Positions 1 to 9,032 are shown, counted from the stretch's first letter. The stretch is DNA of 64,000 nucleotides from an uncultured Collinsella sp. (GCA_902491395.1 CABUHO010000003.1:1-64000), one strand, 5' to 3'. Made by a program: numbers and translations. The notes: generated by a model not told the origin, from the letters alone.

Positions 1-66
1 GGTCAGCCCGTGGGAGGCCAGGGCGCCGCTGACCGGTGGACGGCACCGAGCCGTCGCAAGACTTGA
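1..66 (+). CDS. C-terminal end of an unidentified CDS (partial) or structured RNA 3' end
   Basis: Frame 1 is open from the window edge to a TGA at 64-66 and would encode a Gly/Ala/Arg-rich tail ending in SRRKT. A strong terminator follows directly, so something is transcribed through here on the plus strand. The same bases also form hairpins (GGTCAGC pairs with GCTGACC, GACGGC with GCCGTC), so a structured RNA end is an alternative. Too little is visible to name a family. Confidence 0.3.
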   Translation, partial: GQPVGGQGAADRWTAPSRRKT

Positions 67-70
67 AGAA

Positions 71-100
71 GGGGGAGGCCTCGCGGCCTCCCCCTTTTTT
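71..100 (+). terminator. Rho-independent terminator
   Basis: A perfect 10-bp stem (GGGGGAGGCC with GGCCTCCCCC) and a 4-base loop are followed by six T. It ends the transcript entering from the left edge. Confidence 0.9.
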
Positions 101-164
101 GCGTTTACGGGGCGTAAATGACTCAATTACACCAGACGATCTTGTTGTTTTTGGTATTGAGCCT

Positions 165-632
165 TTATTTAAAGAAAATTAATCGTATAACAAGGGCAAC
201 TGCTATGGCTGCAATGATCAAAAGCAGAATTCTCAGCTGATGCTGCTTGTGTCGTTTACTTGACGAAACGAAGATTGATTTTCCCTGTTTTGGCGTTTCG
301 AGATAGCGAGCTGAATGCGTCAAGGTTTGCTTGGGTCGAGGCCCTCTTTGTTGATGAGCGGCGGATGCTTTCATGGGCTCATCACTGGCTACGCTGTTTT
401 TAGATAATGGTGCGTCTTTCAGATATACAGGGTCTCCCGAGGCGACGCCCATATGTTTGCGCCCCGTTTGTGCCTCTTCGAGTGTTTGATATCGGTTTCT
501 TGTCACATATTTGGGCTCTGGATCATTGATGGGCTCTTGCGGGATGTGGGGGCGATGGAACCGAATCGGTTGCGGGCTGGATGCTTCGTCCTGCTCCGGC
601 ATAAACGTGTTGTCCTGTTTTTGATCGTCCAT
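165..632 (-). CDS. Hypothetical protein with one C-terminal membrane segment
   Basis: This 155-residue protein matches no family I recognise. Residues 1-125 are polar and rich in Pro, Gln, Lys, Arg and Ser, which suggests disorder. Residues about 133-153 form one hydrophobic helix followed by FFK at the C-terminus, so it looks like a tail-anchored or single-pass protein with its bulk in the cytoplasm. The ATG at 632 is preceded by AAGGG at a suitable distance. It is divergent from the Hsp20 gene, with an AT-rich gap between them that probably holds both promoters. The organised reading frame and ribosome site make it a likely real gene; its function is unknown. Confidence 0.65.
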   Translation of the reverse strand: MDDQKQDNTFMPEQDEASSPQPIRFHRPHIPQEPINDPEPKYVTRNRYQTLEEAQTGRKHMGVASGDPVYLKDAPLSKNSVASDEPMKASAAHQQRGPRPKQTLTHSARYLETPKQGKSIFVSSSKRHKQHQLRILLLIIAAIAVALVIRLIFFK

Positions 633-907
633 GATGCCCTTAGTTCGTCATCAATATCGTGTATGCGCCCATTGTAAGCCAGCCGTCTAGTTTTGATGGG
701 ATTGCATACATTATTTAAGCCTTCGTTCAAATTCCGTTTATTAAACAAAACCTTAGTCAGCAAGACTTAGATATGCTTATATCGATAGACTCAAAAAACT
801 TTATAGTCGATGTATATATAAGAAGCGGCTGGGCATATATATGAGCGTCAAAAGAAGTCCCAGTCACCTAGAAGATGACTCGGCAGTCCTTACAAGGAGT
901 GGTAAAC

Positions 908-1339
908 ATGGCAAGCATGGTTCCTTATCGTTCGGTTTTTGGCGTCCGTCCTTCTGCAAGTTCGCTGTTCGATTTGTTTGATGACATGACCGACCTGGCG
1001 AATAGCTCGATTGCCTCCAAGGCGTTCCCCGTTGACGTTGAGGACAAGGGCGATGGCTACGAGGTCAAGGCGTATCTTACCGGTGTCGCCAAGGATGACA
1101 TCGACGTCGAGCTCAATGAGGGTCGCCTGTCGATCAGTGTGAACGTCGAGGAGAGCGCCGAAAACGAGGGCAAGAACTTCCTCCAGAAGGAGTTCGGCTC
1201 GTATAGCGCGACGCGCGGCGTGTATCTGAAGGACGCTTCGAGCGAGGGCCTTTCGGCTAAGTATGCTGACGGCATCCTGACCGTTACGGTTCCCAAGATT
1301 GTCGAGAAGAAGAACGTCACGAAGATTTCTATCGACTAA
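908..1339 (+). CDS. Hsp20/alpha-crystallin family small heat-shock protein
   Basis: This 143-residue protein is an ATP-independent holdase chaperone that binds unfolding proteins in the cytoplasm. The N-terminus carries the typical SLFDLFDDM segment. The alpha-crystallin domain covers about residues 37-140, with a DDIDVELNEGRLSISVNV strand pair and the late A-x-x-x-x-G-I-L-T-V-T-VP motif (YADGILTVTVPK). An in-frame ATG lies 33 bases upstream, but AAGGAG at 894-899 fits the ATG at 908, which I use. The gene is monocistronic: an AT-rich leader precedes it and a terminator follows. I found no convincing CIRCE or HspR-type inverted repeat, so its heat regulator is not evident. Confidence 0.93.
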   Translation: MASMVPYRSVFGVRPSASSLFDLFDDMTDLANSSIASKAFPVDVEDKGDGYEVKAYLTGVAKDDIDVELNEGRLSISVNVEESAENEGKNFLQKEFGSYSATRGVYLKDASSEGLSAKYADGILTVTVPKIVEKKNVTKISID

Positions 1340-1372
1340 CTTCGTTGGCGTTCTGTGCTATTAAGAGATAAC

Positions 1373-1406
1373 AAAAGGGGCTGGGAAGCGATTCCCGGCC
1401 CCTTTT
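1373..1406. terminator. Bidirectional terminator between convergent genes
   Basis: A 15-bp stem starting AAAAGGGGCTGGGAA and ending CCGGCCCCTTTT gives a T-tract on both strands. It sits between hsp20 (plus) and the metallo-hydrolase (minus). Confidence 0.85.
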
Positions 1407-1421
1407 GCTGTCTAGGACAGT

Positions 1422-2231
1422 CTATTGAATGGTTGCTGGCCTATGCTGGCTTGCGGGGCGTATCGAGAGTTTTCGCGATCCTTGGAGAAGGGTGGCGGAG
1501 CTGCCGATCTCGTCATCCAGGGTTGCGGCTAGAGCTTTGGCATAGCTTTTGACGGTAAGGCTCGGGCGATTGTTATCTTGGCTGATATGCATGGCAATGA
1601 GCTGTTCGGTGCGATCGGTAACAAGTTCGCGCGCGGCTTCGGCGGCTTGGTCGTTGGAGAGGTGTCCCCTTGCAGACAGGATGCGCTCTTGAAGAAAGCG
1701 GGGATATTCTCCCTCGCGCAGCATGGTCACATCGTGGTTGCTTTCGAGCGCGAGGACTCGACAATCTTTGAGGGTGTTCATGGCTTGGCTCGATAGCTCT
1801 CCGGTGTCGGTGGCAAAGCCGATGGAATCATCGAGGGCGTCGAATCGATAGCCGACTGGATTGATGACATCGTGCGATGTTGAGTAGGTTTGCACGTGGA
1901 TGCCGGCAATGGATAGGGTGTCACCGGGATCGAATTCCTCGACAGGCAGATGCGAAAGAATTTCTTTGCTCGAAAGTGTGCCCCTGCTGGCATAGAGGGG
2001 GCCGTGCCAGTGCTTGCACCAGACATCGAGACCCTTGATGTGGTCGCTGTGCTCATGCGTAATGAGAAGAGCCGAGACGTTGTCTGCCGAGAGCCCCAGT
2101 TCTGCCATGCGCTTTAATGTCTCGCGGCGAGAAAGACCGTCGTCAATCATGATGAGCCCCCGGGGGCCTTCGATGAGCGCGCAGTTGCCTTTTGAGCCGC
2201 TGCCAAGGATATGAAGGTGCAGACGAGACAT
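1422..2231 (-). CDS. MBL-fold metallo-hydrolase, WalJ/YycJ type
   Basis: A 269-residue single-domain metallo-beta-lactamase-fold protein. It starts MSRLHLHILGSGSKGN, the usual WalJ/YycJ opening, and has the metal-binding HEHSDH motif plus downstream His and Asp ligands (TSHD, ATDTGELS, ESNHD). WalJ relatives are thought to be exonucleases linked to cell-wall and replication control. The open frame extends 27 codons further upstream, but that part would overlap the start of tilS and looks non-coding, so I take the ATG at 2231. No walKR genes are nearby, so the WalJ role is by family resemblance only. Confidence 0.85.
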   Translation of the reverse strand: MSRLHLHILGSGSKGNCALIEGPRGLIMIDDGLSRRETLKRMAELGLSADNVSALLITHEHSDHIKGLDVWCKHWHGPLYASRGTLSSKEILSHLPVEEFDPGDTLSIAGIHVQTYSTSHDVINPVGYRFDALDDSIGFATDTGELSSQAMNTLKDCRVLALESNHDVTMLREGEYPRFLQERILSARGHLSNDQAAEAARELVTDRTEQLIAMHISQDNNRPSLTVKSYAKALAATLDDEIGSSATLLQGSRKLSIRPASQHRPATIQ

Positions 2232-2279
2232 AAGATTCCAAAGGATACAATGGGTGCGGACGAATAGAGGAGGAAGCAA

Positions 2280-3821
2280 ATGCCAACGGTATCTCAGCAT
2301 TATGGACACCATGCTGCATCGTGGGCCGATGATAAAGCCCTGGCAACGCGGCAGACGGCTGCCCCCGTGGTGCTCATGGTATCAGGTGGTGCGGACTCGA
2401 CGGCTTTGCTCCTTATGGCATGCACATCAAAGTTGGATATTCTGGATGGGCGTGGTGTAGCCCCCATCGCGCGCGAGCGACTGCACGTGCTGCATGTGAA
2501 CCATCATCTGCGCGGCGAGGCATCCGATGGCGACGAGGCCTTCGTGCGCGGCCTATGCGCACAATATGGCTTGCCGCTGTATGTTGAGCATGCCTATTTT
2601 GATGATGAATCGGGCAATATCGAGGCGGCCGCCCGCGAGGTGCGCTATGCCGCGGCGCGGAGGTATGTTCGCGAGCTCTGCGCCCAGACGGGGGCACCGC
2701 GAACGGCGGCTCGCATCTGCACTGCGCACACGTCTTCGGATCGCGCGGAAACGTTTTTGATGAACGCGATTAAGGGTTCGGGGCCCGCTGGCCTATCGAG
2801 CATTCCTCGCCGGAGGAATATCGTGGTGCGTCCCTTGCTCGACATGACTCATGATGAGCTCGTTGGCTATCTGCAGGTGCATGGTCAGCCGTGGCGAGAG
2901 GACGAGAGCAACGAGGACGTGTCGTACTTGCGTAACTACGTGCGCCATCGAGTAATGCCGGTGGTAGCGCAGCGCAACGCGAGCGTCTGCAAGACGATTG
3001 GCGCCGCCTGCGAGATCTTAGGCGATGAGGACGCCTTTCTTTCCCAGCTGTCGGCACAGGCGTTTCGAAGCTGTTTGCGTAAAGAGACGGCGGGCGCACT
3101 GGTGCTCGATGCCAGGCGCCTTGCTGCGGCCGAGGTGGTAATCGCGCGGCGCATCGTGCGACTGGCGATCAAGCGCATCGATCCGGACGCTCGTCCCGAG
3201 ATGCGGCATGTGGAGCGCGTGCTCGCTTGTGTCGCCGAAGGCTCGGGTTCGGTCACACTGCCGGCGGGAATTGACGCGCGCGTTGAGTTTGGCATGCTGG
3301 CGTTTAAGGCGCCGGCGGCGCGCGAGGGGTTAGTTGCCGATTGGGTCACCATTCCCGGTCGATTGCCGCTGGGGGCGGGCCGTATCCTGGTGGCAGAGCC
3401 GATGGCCGTCGAGCCGGGGTGTGATATTGTGCGCCGTGCCCGCGAACTCGCGGGTGCCGGAGGGGTGACCGCTATGGTGGATGCCGCGACGCTGGGCTTT
3501 GCCGATCGCGATAGCGAACGGATGCTCGCCGGCTCACGCGGGGAGATTCCCGCCGAGGCGCGTTTGGCGCGACTGTGGGTAGACGGTCCCGCGCCGGGGG
3601 ATGTGATGTGTCCGTTGGGCATGAGTGGCCGAAGTAAGAAGGTATCCGACCTGCTCAACGAGGCTCGTATTCCCGTTTCTGAGCGCGCAGGCGTTCCCGT
3701 GGTGAGAACGGCTCCGGGAGGTGCCGTGGTATGGGTCGCAGGCGTTCGCACGGACGAGCGATTTAAATGCACGGCCGCAACGCGCGTGGCGTATCTGCTT
3801 CGTGTGGTCGATGCGGAATAG
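2280..3821 (+). CDS. tilS: tRNA(Ile)-lysidine synthetase
   Basis: TilS uses ATP to attach lysine to C34 of tRNA-Ile(CAU), changing its decoding from AUG to AUA and its charging from Met to Ile; it is essential in most bacteria. The protein has 513 residues. The PP-loop SGGADS is at residues 35-40, followed by HVNHHLRG and the TAHTSSDRAET motif typical of the N-terminal ATPase domain. The C-terminal half ends in the TilS substrate-binding domain (RSKKVSDLLNEARIP). GGAGG lies just before the ATG at 2280. It is followed by hpt and ftsH, the common bacterial order tilS-hpt-ftsH, but a separate promoter probably lies in the 147-base gap before hpt. Confidence 0.95.
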   Translation: MPTVSQHYGHHAASWADDKALATRQTAAPVVLMVSGGADSTALLLMACTSKLDILDGRGVAPIARERLHVLHVNHHLRGEASDGDEAFVRGLCAQYGLPLYVEHAYFDDESGNIEAAAREVRYAAARRYVRELCAQTGAPRTAARICTAHTSSDRAETFLMNAIKGSGPAGLSSIPRRRNIVVRPLLDMTHDELVGYLQVHGQPWREDESNEDVSYLRNYVRHRVMPVVAQRNASVCKTIGAACEILGDEDAFLSQLSAQAFRSCLRKETAGALVLDARRLAAAEVVIARRIVRLAIKRIDPDARPEMRHVERVLACVAEGSGSVTLPAGIDARVEFGMLAFKAPAAREGLVADWVTIPGRLPLGAGRILVAEPMAVEPGCDIVRRARELAGAGGVTAMVDAATLGFADRDSERMLAGSRGEIPAEARLARLWVDGPAPGDVMCPLGMSGRSKKVSDLLNEARIPVSERAGVPVVRTAPGGAVVWVAGVRTDERFKCTAATRVAYLLRVVDAE

Positions 3822-3968
3822 TGTCTTGCGCCTACTATTCTGTGCGACGTTGACGGTATTCCCGCGCTGATGGCGCACGGGCTGGTAAATATACCCCGTG
3901 CGCTGCTAGAATGTGTAGTTCGCGTCCATACGGCGGTGTGTGGGCGATAAGCACAAGAAAGGGTTGTC

Positions 3969-4517
3969 ATGGCTTCTCAACATCCGGATATCGAGAAGGT
4001 TCTGTTTACGCAGGAGGATATCGACGGTATCGTCTCTCGCCTAGGCGAGCAGATTACTCGCGACTACGCGGGTAAGGATCTGGTGCTGATTGCGGTCCTG
4101 CGTGGCGCCGTGGTCTTTATGGGCGACCTGATGCGCAAGATCGAGCTGCCGACCAACATCGATTTCATGGCTGTTTCGAGCTATGGCGACGGTGTGAAGT
4201 CCTCGGGTATCGTGCGTATCATTAAGGACCTGGATATCGACATCCGCGGTCGCGACGTGCTGATCGTCGAGGACATTCTGGACTCGGGCCTGACGCTCAA
4301 GTACCTGATGAAGAACCTCGAGAGCCGCAAGCCCGCTTCTCTGGAGGTTGCCGCCTTCCTGTGGAAGGACGTTGAGGACCGTACCTCGGCCGTCACGCCC
4401 AAGTATGTTGGAACCCATTGCCCCGATGCCTTTGTGGTGGGCTACGGCCTCGACTATGCCGAGCGCTATCGTAACCTTCCGTATCTGGGCATTTTGAAAC
4501 CGGAGGTTTATTCGTAA
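3969..4517 (+). CDS. hpt: Hypoxanthine phosphoribosyltransferase
   Basis: This 182-residue cytoplasmic enzyme salvages hypoxanthine and guanine by transferring phosphoribose from PRPP to give IMP or GMP. The PRPP-binding loop VEDILDSGLTL is clear, as are the N-terminal LVLIAVLRGAVVFMGDL segment and the late VGYGLDYAERYRNLPYLG purine-site segment. The length is normal. The stop codon is one base before the ftsH ATG, so the two genes are translated from one message. A TAGAAT box at 3907-3912 may be the -10 of the promoter for hpt-ftsH. Confidence 0.96.
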   Translation: MASQHPDIEKVLFTQEDIDGIVSRLGEQITRDYAGKDLVLIAVLRGAVVFMGDLMRKIELPTNIDFMAVSSYGDGVKSSGIVRIIKDLDIDIRGRDVLIVEDILDSGLTLKYLMKNLESRKPASLEVAAFLWKDVEDRTSAVTPKYVGTHCPDAFVVGYGLDYAERYRNLPYLGILKPEVYS

Positions 4518-4518
4518 G

Positions 4519-6657
4519 ATGCCCGACGACCGTAACGACAACAATTCCCAGACTCCCCGGGAGCCCAAGATCCCGGGGATGCCCGGAGGCAAGAAGCCCA
4601 CGCGTACGGGCTGGCTGTATTTTATTTTGGCTTGCGCGCTTCTGGGCTATGCCTTCTTTAACATGGGCTCCGGCTTTGCCAATTCCAGCAATACCGTAAA
4701 GCTCGCGACGAGCGAGATGGTCAACGCCATTAAGCAGGATCGCGTCGAAGATTTGACCTATACGGTTCAAGACGGAAGCGTGGCGGGTCATTACTGGAAG
4801 ACAAAAAAGGACAAGGGCGATACGAGCGAGCTCAAGAGCTTCTCCTCGACCTATGTCGGCTCCGATTCGCTTGCCGAGCTTATGGCGGAGCACCCCGATA
4901 CCAAGTACATCGTCAACACCAACGATCCCGATTTTTGGGGCGACCTGGCGATGAGCGTGCTGCCGACGATTGCCTTGATCGCCATCATGTTCTACTTTAT
5001 GCGTCAGATGATGGGCGCCAATAATAGGAACATGCAGTTTGGCAAGACCAATGCCAAGACCAACGAGGCTACGCGTCCCAAGGTCAAGTTTGAGGATGTT
5101 GCCGGCGTGGACGAGGCCGTCGAGGAACTCGAGGAGATCCGCGACTTCCTGAGCGATCCGGACCGCTATCGCAAGCTGGGTGCCAAGATTCCGCGCGGCG
5201 TTTTGCTGGTGGGCCCTCCGGGTACCGGTAAGACCCTGCTGGCTAAGGCCGTTGCCGGCGAGGCGGGCGTGCCGTTTTTTAGCATCTCGGGTTCTGACTT
5301 TGTCGAGATGTTCGTGGGCGTTGGCGCCAGCCGCGTGCGCGACCTTTTTAAGGAGGCCAAGTCCCAGGCTCCGTCAATCATCTTTATTGACGAGATCGAT
5401 GCCGTGGGACGTCAGCGCGGAGCCGGTTTGGGCGGCGGCCACGACGAGCGCGAGCAGACGCTCAACCAGCTGCTGGTCGAGATGGACGGTTTTGAGGAAA
5501 GCGAGTCGGTCATCCTGATCGCCGCGACCAACCGCCCCGATATTCTGGACCCGGCATTGCTGCGCCCCGGTCGTTTTGATCGTCAAGTTACGGTCGACCG
5601 TCCGGACGTGAAGGGCCGCGAGCAGATCTTGCGCGTGCATGCTGAGAACAAGCCAATGGACGAGGACGTTAAGTTTGAGAAGCTCGCCCAGATGACCGTT
5701 GGCTTTACTGGTGCCGATTTGGCGAACCTGCTCAACGAGTCTGCGCTGCTGGCCGCTCGCCGTCATCGTTCTGTGATCTCGATGGACGAGGTCGAGGAGT
5801 CGATGGAGCGCGTGATTGCCGGACCGCAACGCAAGGGTCGCGTGATGACCGAAGCCGAGCGCACCACGATTGCCTACCATGAGAGCGGTCACGCTTTGGT
5901 GGGCCACATCCTGGAGCATTCCGATCCGGTTCATAAGATTTCGATTGTCAGCCGCGGCCAGGCTCTGGGCTACACGTTGCAGCTTCCGCAGGAGGATCAC
6001 TTCCTCAAGACCAAGAACGAGATGCTCGACGAGCTTGCCGTGTTCTTGGGCGGTCGCGTCGCCGAGGAGCTCATGTGCGATGACATCACGTCGGGTGCGA
6101 GCAACGACCTGGAACGCGCGACCAAGATGGCGCGCGAGATGGTTACGCGTCTGGGCATGAGCGAGGAGCTGGGCACGCAAGTGTTTGGCGAGGCGCAGCA
6201 TCAGGTGTTCCTGGGTCGCGACTATGCCGATCACCAGGATTACTCCGAGGAGACGGCGCGTCGCATCGACATCGAGGTCCAGCGCATTATGCGTGAGGCC
6301 CATCGCCGTGCGGTCGAGATTTTGGATGCCCGCCGCGATCAACTCGATCTGATGGCCAAGGTGCTGCTTGAGCGCGAGACCGTCGAGGGTGACGCCGTGA
6401 ACGCCCTGCTCGACAACGAGTGGGACGCTTACCTTGAGCGCGAGGGCGATATCCTGGCGGCCAAGGAGGAGCGCAACGCCAAGGCGGCTGGCATGCCGAC
6501 CAAGAAGTGCTCGCCTCGCATGAGCGAGGAGGAGCTGGCGGCTGATGCCGCGGCCTTTGCACAGGCGGCTATGCAGGAGGATGCCGACGTCGCATCCGAG
6601 GATGCCGGTGATGGCAATGCTGTCAACGCTGACGGCAACACCGACGCCGACAAATAG
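4519..6657 (+). CDS. ftsH: ATP-dependent zinc metalloprotease FtsH
   Basis: FtsH is a hexameric membrane AAA protease that extracts and degrades misfolded membrane proteins and short-lived regulators. The 712-residue protein has a short cytoplasmic N-tail, a first membrane segment near residues 32-50, a periplasm-equivalent domain, a second segment near 150-172, then the AAA domain with Walker A GPPGTGKT near 231 and Walker B IIFIDEID. The second region of homology (ATNRPDILDPALLRPGRFD) is intact. The zinc site HESGH is at 454-458. A charged, Ala/Asp/Glu-rich C-terminal tail of about 70 residues extends past the protease domain. It starts one base after hpt stops. Confidence 0.97.
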   Translation: MPDDRNDNNSQTPREPKIPGMPGGKKPTRTGWLYFILACALLGYAFFNMGSGFANSSNTVKLATSEMVNAIKQDRVEDLTYTVQDGSVAGHYWKTKKDKGDTSELKSFSSTYVGSDSLAELMAEHPDTKYIVNTNDPDFWGDLAMSVLPTIALIAIMFYFMRQMMGANNRNMQFGKTNAKTNEATRPKVKFEDVAGVDEAVEELEEIRDFLSDPDRYRKLGAKIPRGVLLVGPPGTGKTLLAKAVAGEAGVPFFSISGSDFVEMFVGVGASRVRDLFKEAKSQAPSIIFIDEIDAVGRQRGAGLGGGHDEREQTLNQLLVEMDGFEESESVILIAATNRPDILDPALLRPGRFDRQVTVDRPDVKGREQILRVHAENKPMDEDVKFEKLAQMTVGFTGADLANLLNESALLAARRHRSVISMDEVEESMERVIAGPQRKGRVMTEAERTTIAYHESGHALVGHILEHSDPVHKISIVSRGQALGYTLQLPQEDHFLKTKNEMLDELAVFLGGRVAEELMCDDITSGASNDLERATKMAREMVTRLGMSEELGTQVFGEAQHQVFLGRDYADHQDYSEETARRIDIEVQRIMREAHRRAVEILDARRDQLDLMAKVLLERETVEGDAVNALLDNEWDAYLEREGDILAAKEERNAKAAGMPTKKCSPRMSEEELAADAAAFAQAAMQEDADVASEDAGDGNAVNADGNTDADK

Positions 6658-6669
6658 TTCTTGTAGCGA

Positions 6670-6704
6670 AAGCCTCCGCGGGGAAACCCGTGGAGGCTTT
6701 TTTT
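6670..6704 (+). terminator. Rho-independent terminator after ftsH
   Basis: The stem AGCCTCCGCGGG/CCCGTGGAGGCT with a GAAA-type loop is followed by seven T. Confidence 0.9.
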
Positions 6705-6722
6705 GAGCGATATGGGACCGTC

Positions 6723-6784
6723 TGTTGATTGGGGACAGACTTAAATGAGCGTTTTCACGCATTTAAGTCTGTCCCCAATCAACA
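6723..6784. repeat. Palindromic CTGTCCC-type intergenic repeat
   Basis: Two perfect 25-base arms (6723-6747 and 6760-6784) flank a 12-base spacer. Each arm contains TTGGGGACAGACTT or its complement. It lies between the ftsH terminator and the aminotransferase promoter. The same GGGACAG/CTGTCCC core recurs in inverted repeats near 21.28, 29.2, 31.38 and 41.06 kb, so this is a dispersed element, not only a terminator. Confidence 0.8.
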
Positions 6785-6843
6785 TTGCTGCGGCACTTTG
6801 CTCAGCTAAAGCGTACAATAGCGCCTATGTGAAAGGGGAACAG

Positions 6844-8034
6844 ATGATCAACGAAACTATGTATGCTCGCGGTGCGGAAAGCTCCATCATCCGTGAGATC
6901 TTTAGCTACGGCCTTGATCGCAAGGCACAGATCGGCGCGGAAAACGTGTTCGATTTCTCACTGGGTAACCCGAGCGTTCCGGCACCTGCCGCCGTGGCTG
7001 AGTCCATTAAGAAGGCCTTGGAGCTGCCGAGCGACCAGCTGCATGGATACACGCCTGCACCGGGTCTGCCGCAGTGCCGTACCGCCGTGGCCGACTCGCT
7101 CAACCGCCGCTTTGGCACGAGCTATGAGGGCAAGGACGTCTTTATGACCGTGGGCGCGGCGGCTTCGCTCACCTGCACGCTCAATGCCGTTACCAATCCG
7201 GGCGACGAGGTCATCGTTATCGCTCCGTACTTCCCGGAGTATCGCGTGTGGATCGAGAAAGCTGGTTGCACGTGCGTCGAGGCGCTCGCCGATGAAGATA
7301 CGTTCCAGCTGAGCGTGAGTAACGTGCTCAAGGCGATTACCGATAAGACCGCTGCCGTCATCATCGACTCGCCCAACAATCCGACCGGTGCCGTATATAC
7401 ACGCGACACGCTGACGCGACTGGCCAATGTTCTGCGCGAGGCCAACGCTCAGCGCGATCCCGAGAATCCGATCATGCTGATCTCGGATGAGCCGTACCGC
7501 GAGATCGTCTATGGTGCCGAGGTGCCTTGGGTGCCCTCGATCTACGAGAACGCCGTGGTGTGCTACTCGTATTCCAAGTCGCTTTCGCTACCGGGCGAGC
7601 GCGTGGGCTGGATTTTGGTTCCCAATACCAATCCGCAGGCTGCTCGCCTGATGCCGGCCGTTGCCGGTGCCGCCCGCACGCTGGGCTTCGTGTGCGCACC
7701 GGCCCTCTTCCAGCGTGTAATCATCGACTGCAGTGATGAACCGAGCGATGTCGAGGCCTATGCGCGCAACCGCACCGCGCTTACCGACGCACTAGCGGAG
7801 TACGGCTACACCTATGTTGAGCCGGATGGCGCGTTCTACCTGTGGGTGAAAGCGCTGGAGCCCGATGCAAACGCCTTCTGCGAGCGCGCGAAGAAGTATG
7901 AGCTGCTCGCGGTGCCTTCGGATAGCTTTGGCATGCCGGGCTGGTTCCGCCTGGGCTACTGCGTGAGCTATGAGACAATCGTCAACTCGCTGCCTGCCTG
8001 GAAGCAGCTGGCCGACGAATATCGTCGAAAGTAA
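6844..8034 (+). CDS. Pyridoxal-phosphate aminotransferase, class I/II (aspartate aminotransferase family)
   Basis: A 396-residue fold-type I PLP enzyme that transfers an amino group between an amino acid and a 2-oxo acid. The PLP lysine is K245 in SYSKSLSLPGERVGW. Upstream are the cofactor-site segment TVGAAASLTC and IIDSPNNPTGAVY with the conserved NNPTG. The start at 6844 is set by GAAAGGGGAA; a longer open frame upstream runs through the palindromic repeat and is not used. TACAAT at 6814-6819 is a likely -10. The enzyme stands alone, so the amino acid it serves cannot be told from context. Confidence 0.9.
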   Translation: MINETMYARGAESSIIREIFSYGLDRKAQIGAENVFDFSLGNPSVPAPAAVAESIKKALELPSDQLHGYTPAPGLPQCRTAVADSLNRRFGTSYEGKDVFMTVGAAASLTCTLNAVTNPGDEVIVIAPYFPEYRVWIEKAGCTCVEALADEDTFQLSVSNVLKAITDKTAAVIIDSPNNPTGAVYTRDTLTRLANVLREANAQRDPENPIMLISDEPYREIVYGAEVPWVPSIYENAVVCYSYSKSLSLPGERVGWILVPNTNPQAARLMPAVAGAARTLGFVCAPALFQRVIIDCSDEPSDVEAYARNRTALTDALAEYGYTYVEPDGAFYLWVKALEPDANAFCERAKKYELLAVPSDSFGMPGWFRLGYCVSYETIVNSLPAWKQLADEYRRK

Positions 8035-8063
8035 AGCGCTCTGCTTACAATGTTTTACGTGAA

Positions 8064-8092
8064 ACGGGGTTTGGTTTTAAGCCAGACCCCGT
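8064..8092 (+). terminator. Possible terminator after the aminotransferase
   Basis: ACGGGGT pairs with ACCCCGT, with an inner GG/CC pairing, but only a weak TTGTCT follows. Confidence 0.5.
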
Positions 8093-8126
8093 TGTCTATG
8101 CCGTTGTGTGATTGGGATGAAGCAGT

Positions 8127-8156
8127 TTTACGACTGCCGAAAGCTATGCGTACAAT
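8127..8156 (+). promoter_or_regulatory. Promoter of the PHP-domain gene
   Basis: TTTACG (8127-8132), an 18-base spacer and TACAAT (8151-8156) precede the gene by about 38 bases. Confidence 0.6.
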
Positions 8157-8193
8157 GAATATACGCGACGGCCACACCGGATAAGGAGACCCG

Positions 8194-9015
8194 ATGCCCT
8201 ACCTTCTTTCTTGTGACATTCATACTCATACGATGTTCTCTGCGCATGCATATTCGACCATTGAGGAGAATGTGTACTGGGCGGCGGAGCGCGGCTTGCA
8301 GGTGCTCGGATCTGCCGACCACCTGAGCTCCATGGTTACACCCTGCCCCGATGACCTGCGCAGTTACCAGTTTTTTATTAACCAGGATATCTGGCCGCGC
8401 ATTTGGAGCGGCGTGCTGGTGTTGCGTGGTGCTGAGGCTGATATCGTTTCGCTGGACGGAAGCCTGTTTGGCGAGGATACTCCTGTCACGCTCGATATCG
8501 CCGGCGATTCGTACAGCCGTCAGCATTCGCTGTTCGATTTGGCTACGCATAATTTGGATTATTTGGTTGCAAGCGTGCATAATCCGCAGATTGCTGAGGG
8601 CGCGACGCTGGTCCGGACGACCGAAATGTATATCAATGCCCTGGAGCACCCCAAGGTGTTCATGCTGGGCCACACGGGGCGCTCGGGCGTGCCGTTCGAT
8701 ATCGACGAGGTGCTGTTGGCGGCTAAGGCCAAGCACAAGATTATCGAGATCAATAACCATAGTCTTGAACACGGTGTCGGCACTGAGCATTGGGCCGTAT
8801 GCCGCAAGATCGCCGAGCGCTGCGCCGAGCTGGGCGTGGGCATTGGCGTGTCGACCGATGCCCACATTGGCATGGCCATTGGCAAGCTCGATCACGCGCG
8901 CAAGATGCTCGACGAGATTCACTTCCCGCTGGATTTGATCGTGACGCGCGACCGTGAGACACTGCTGCGCGAGATGGCGGCGGCAGGCGTGTGCGACCTG
9001 CGCAAGAGTATGTAG
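8194..9015 (+). CDS. PHP-domain phosphatase/phosphoesterase
   Basis: This 273-residue protein belongs to the PHP (polymerase and histidinol phosphatase) superfamily, metal-dependent phosphoester hydrolases with a seven-stranded barrel. The metal ligands are visible as DIHTHT near residues 8-13, SADH near 40, a middle SVHN and GHTG pair, and STDAHIG near the end, the pattern of YcdX-type phosphatases. The ribosome site AAGGAG lies 7 bases before the ATG. It is monocistronic between a promoter and a bidirectional terminator. The natural substrate cannot be read from the sequence; histidinol phosphate is possible, but no his genes are near. Confidence 0.88.
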   Translation: MPYLLSCDIHTHTMFSAHAYSTIEENVYWAAERGLQVLGSADHLSSMVTPCPDDLRSYQFFINQDIWPRIWSGVLVLRGAEADIVSLDGSLFGEDTPVTLDIAGDSYSRQHSLFDLATHNLDYLVASVHNPQIAEGATLVRTTEMYINALEHPKVFMLGHTGRSGVPFDIDEVLLAAKAKHKIIEINNHSLEHGVGTEHWAVCRKIAERCAELGVGIGVSTDAHIGMAIGKLDHARKMLDEIHFPLDLIVTRDRETLLREMAAAGVCDLRKSM

Positions 9016-9032
9016 CGAGGCTCAATGTGCAA

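Noticed and set aside
503..763. Small frames on both strands overlapping 453-763
   Set aside because: They overlap the better supported 165-632 gene, have no ribosome sites and show no protein-like composition.
770..907. CIRCE or HspR (HAIR) element upstream of hsp20
   Set aside because: Neither consensus inverted repeat is present; only AT-rich sequence and imperfect GACT/AGTC matches were found.
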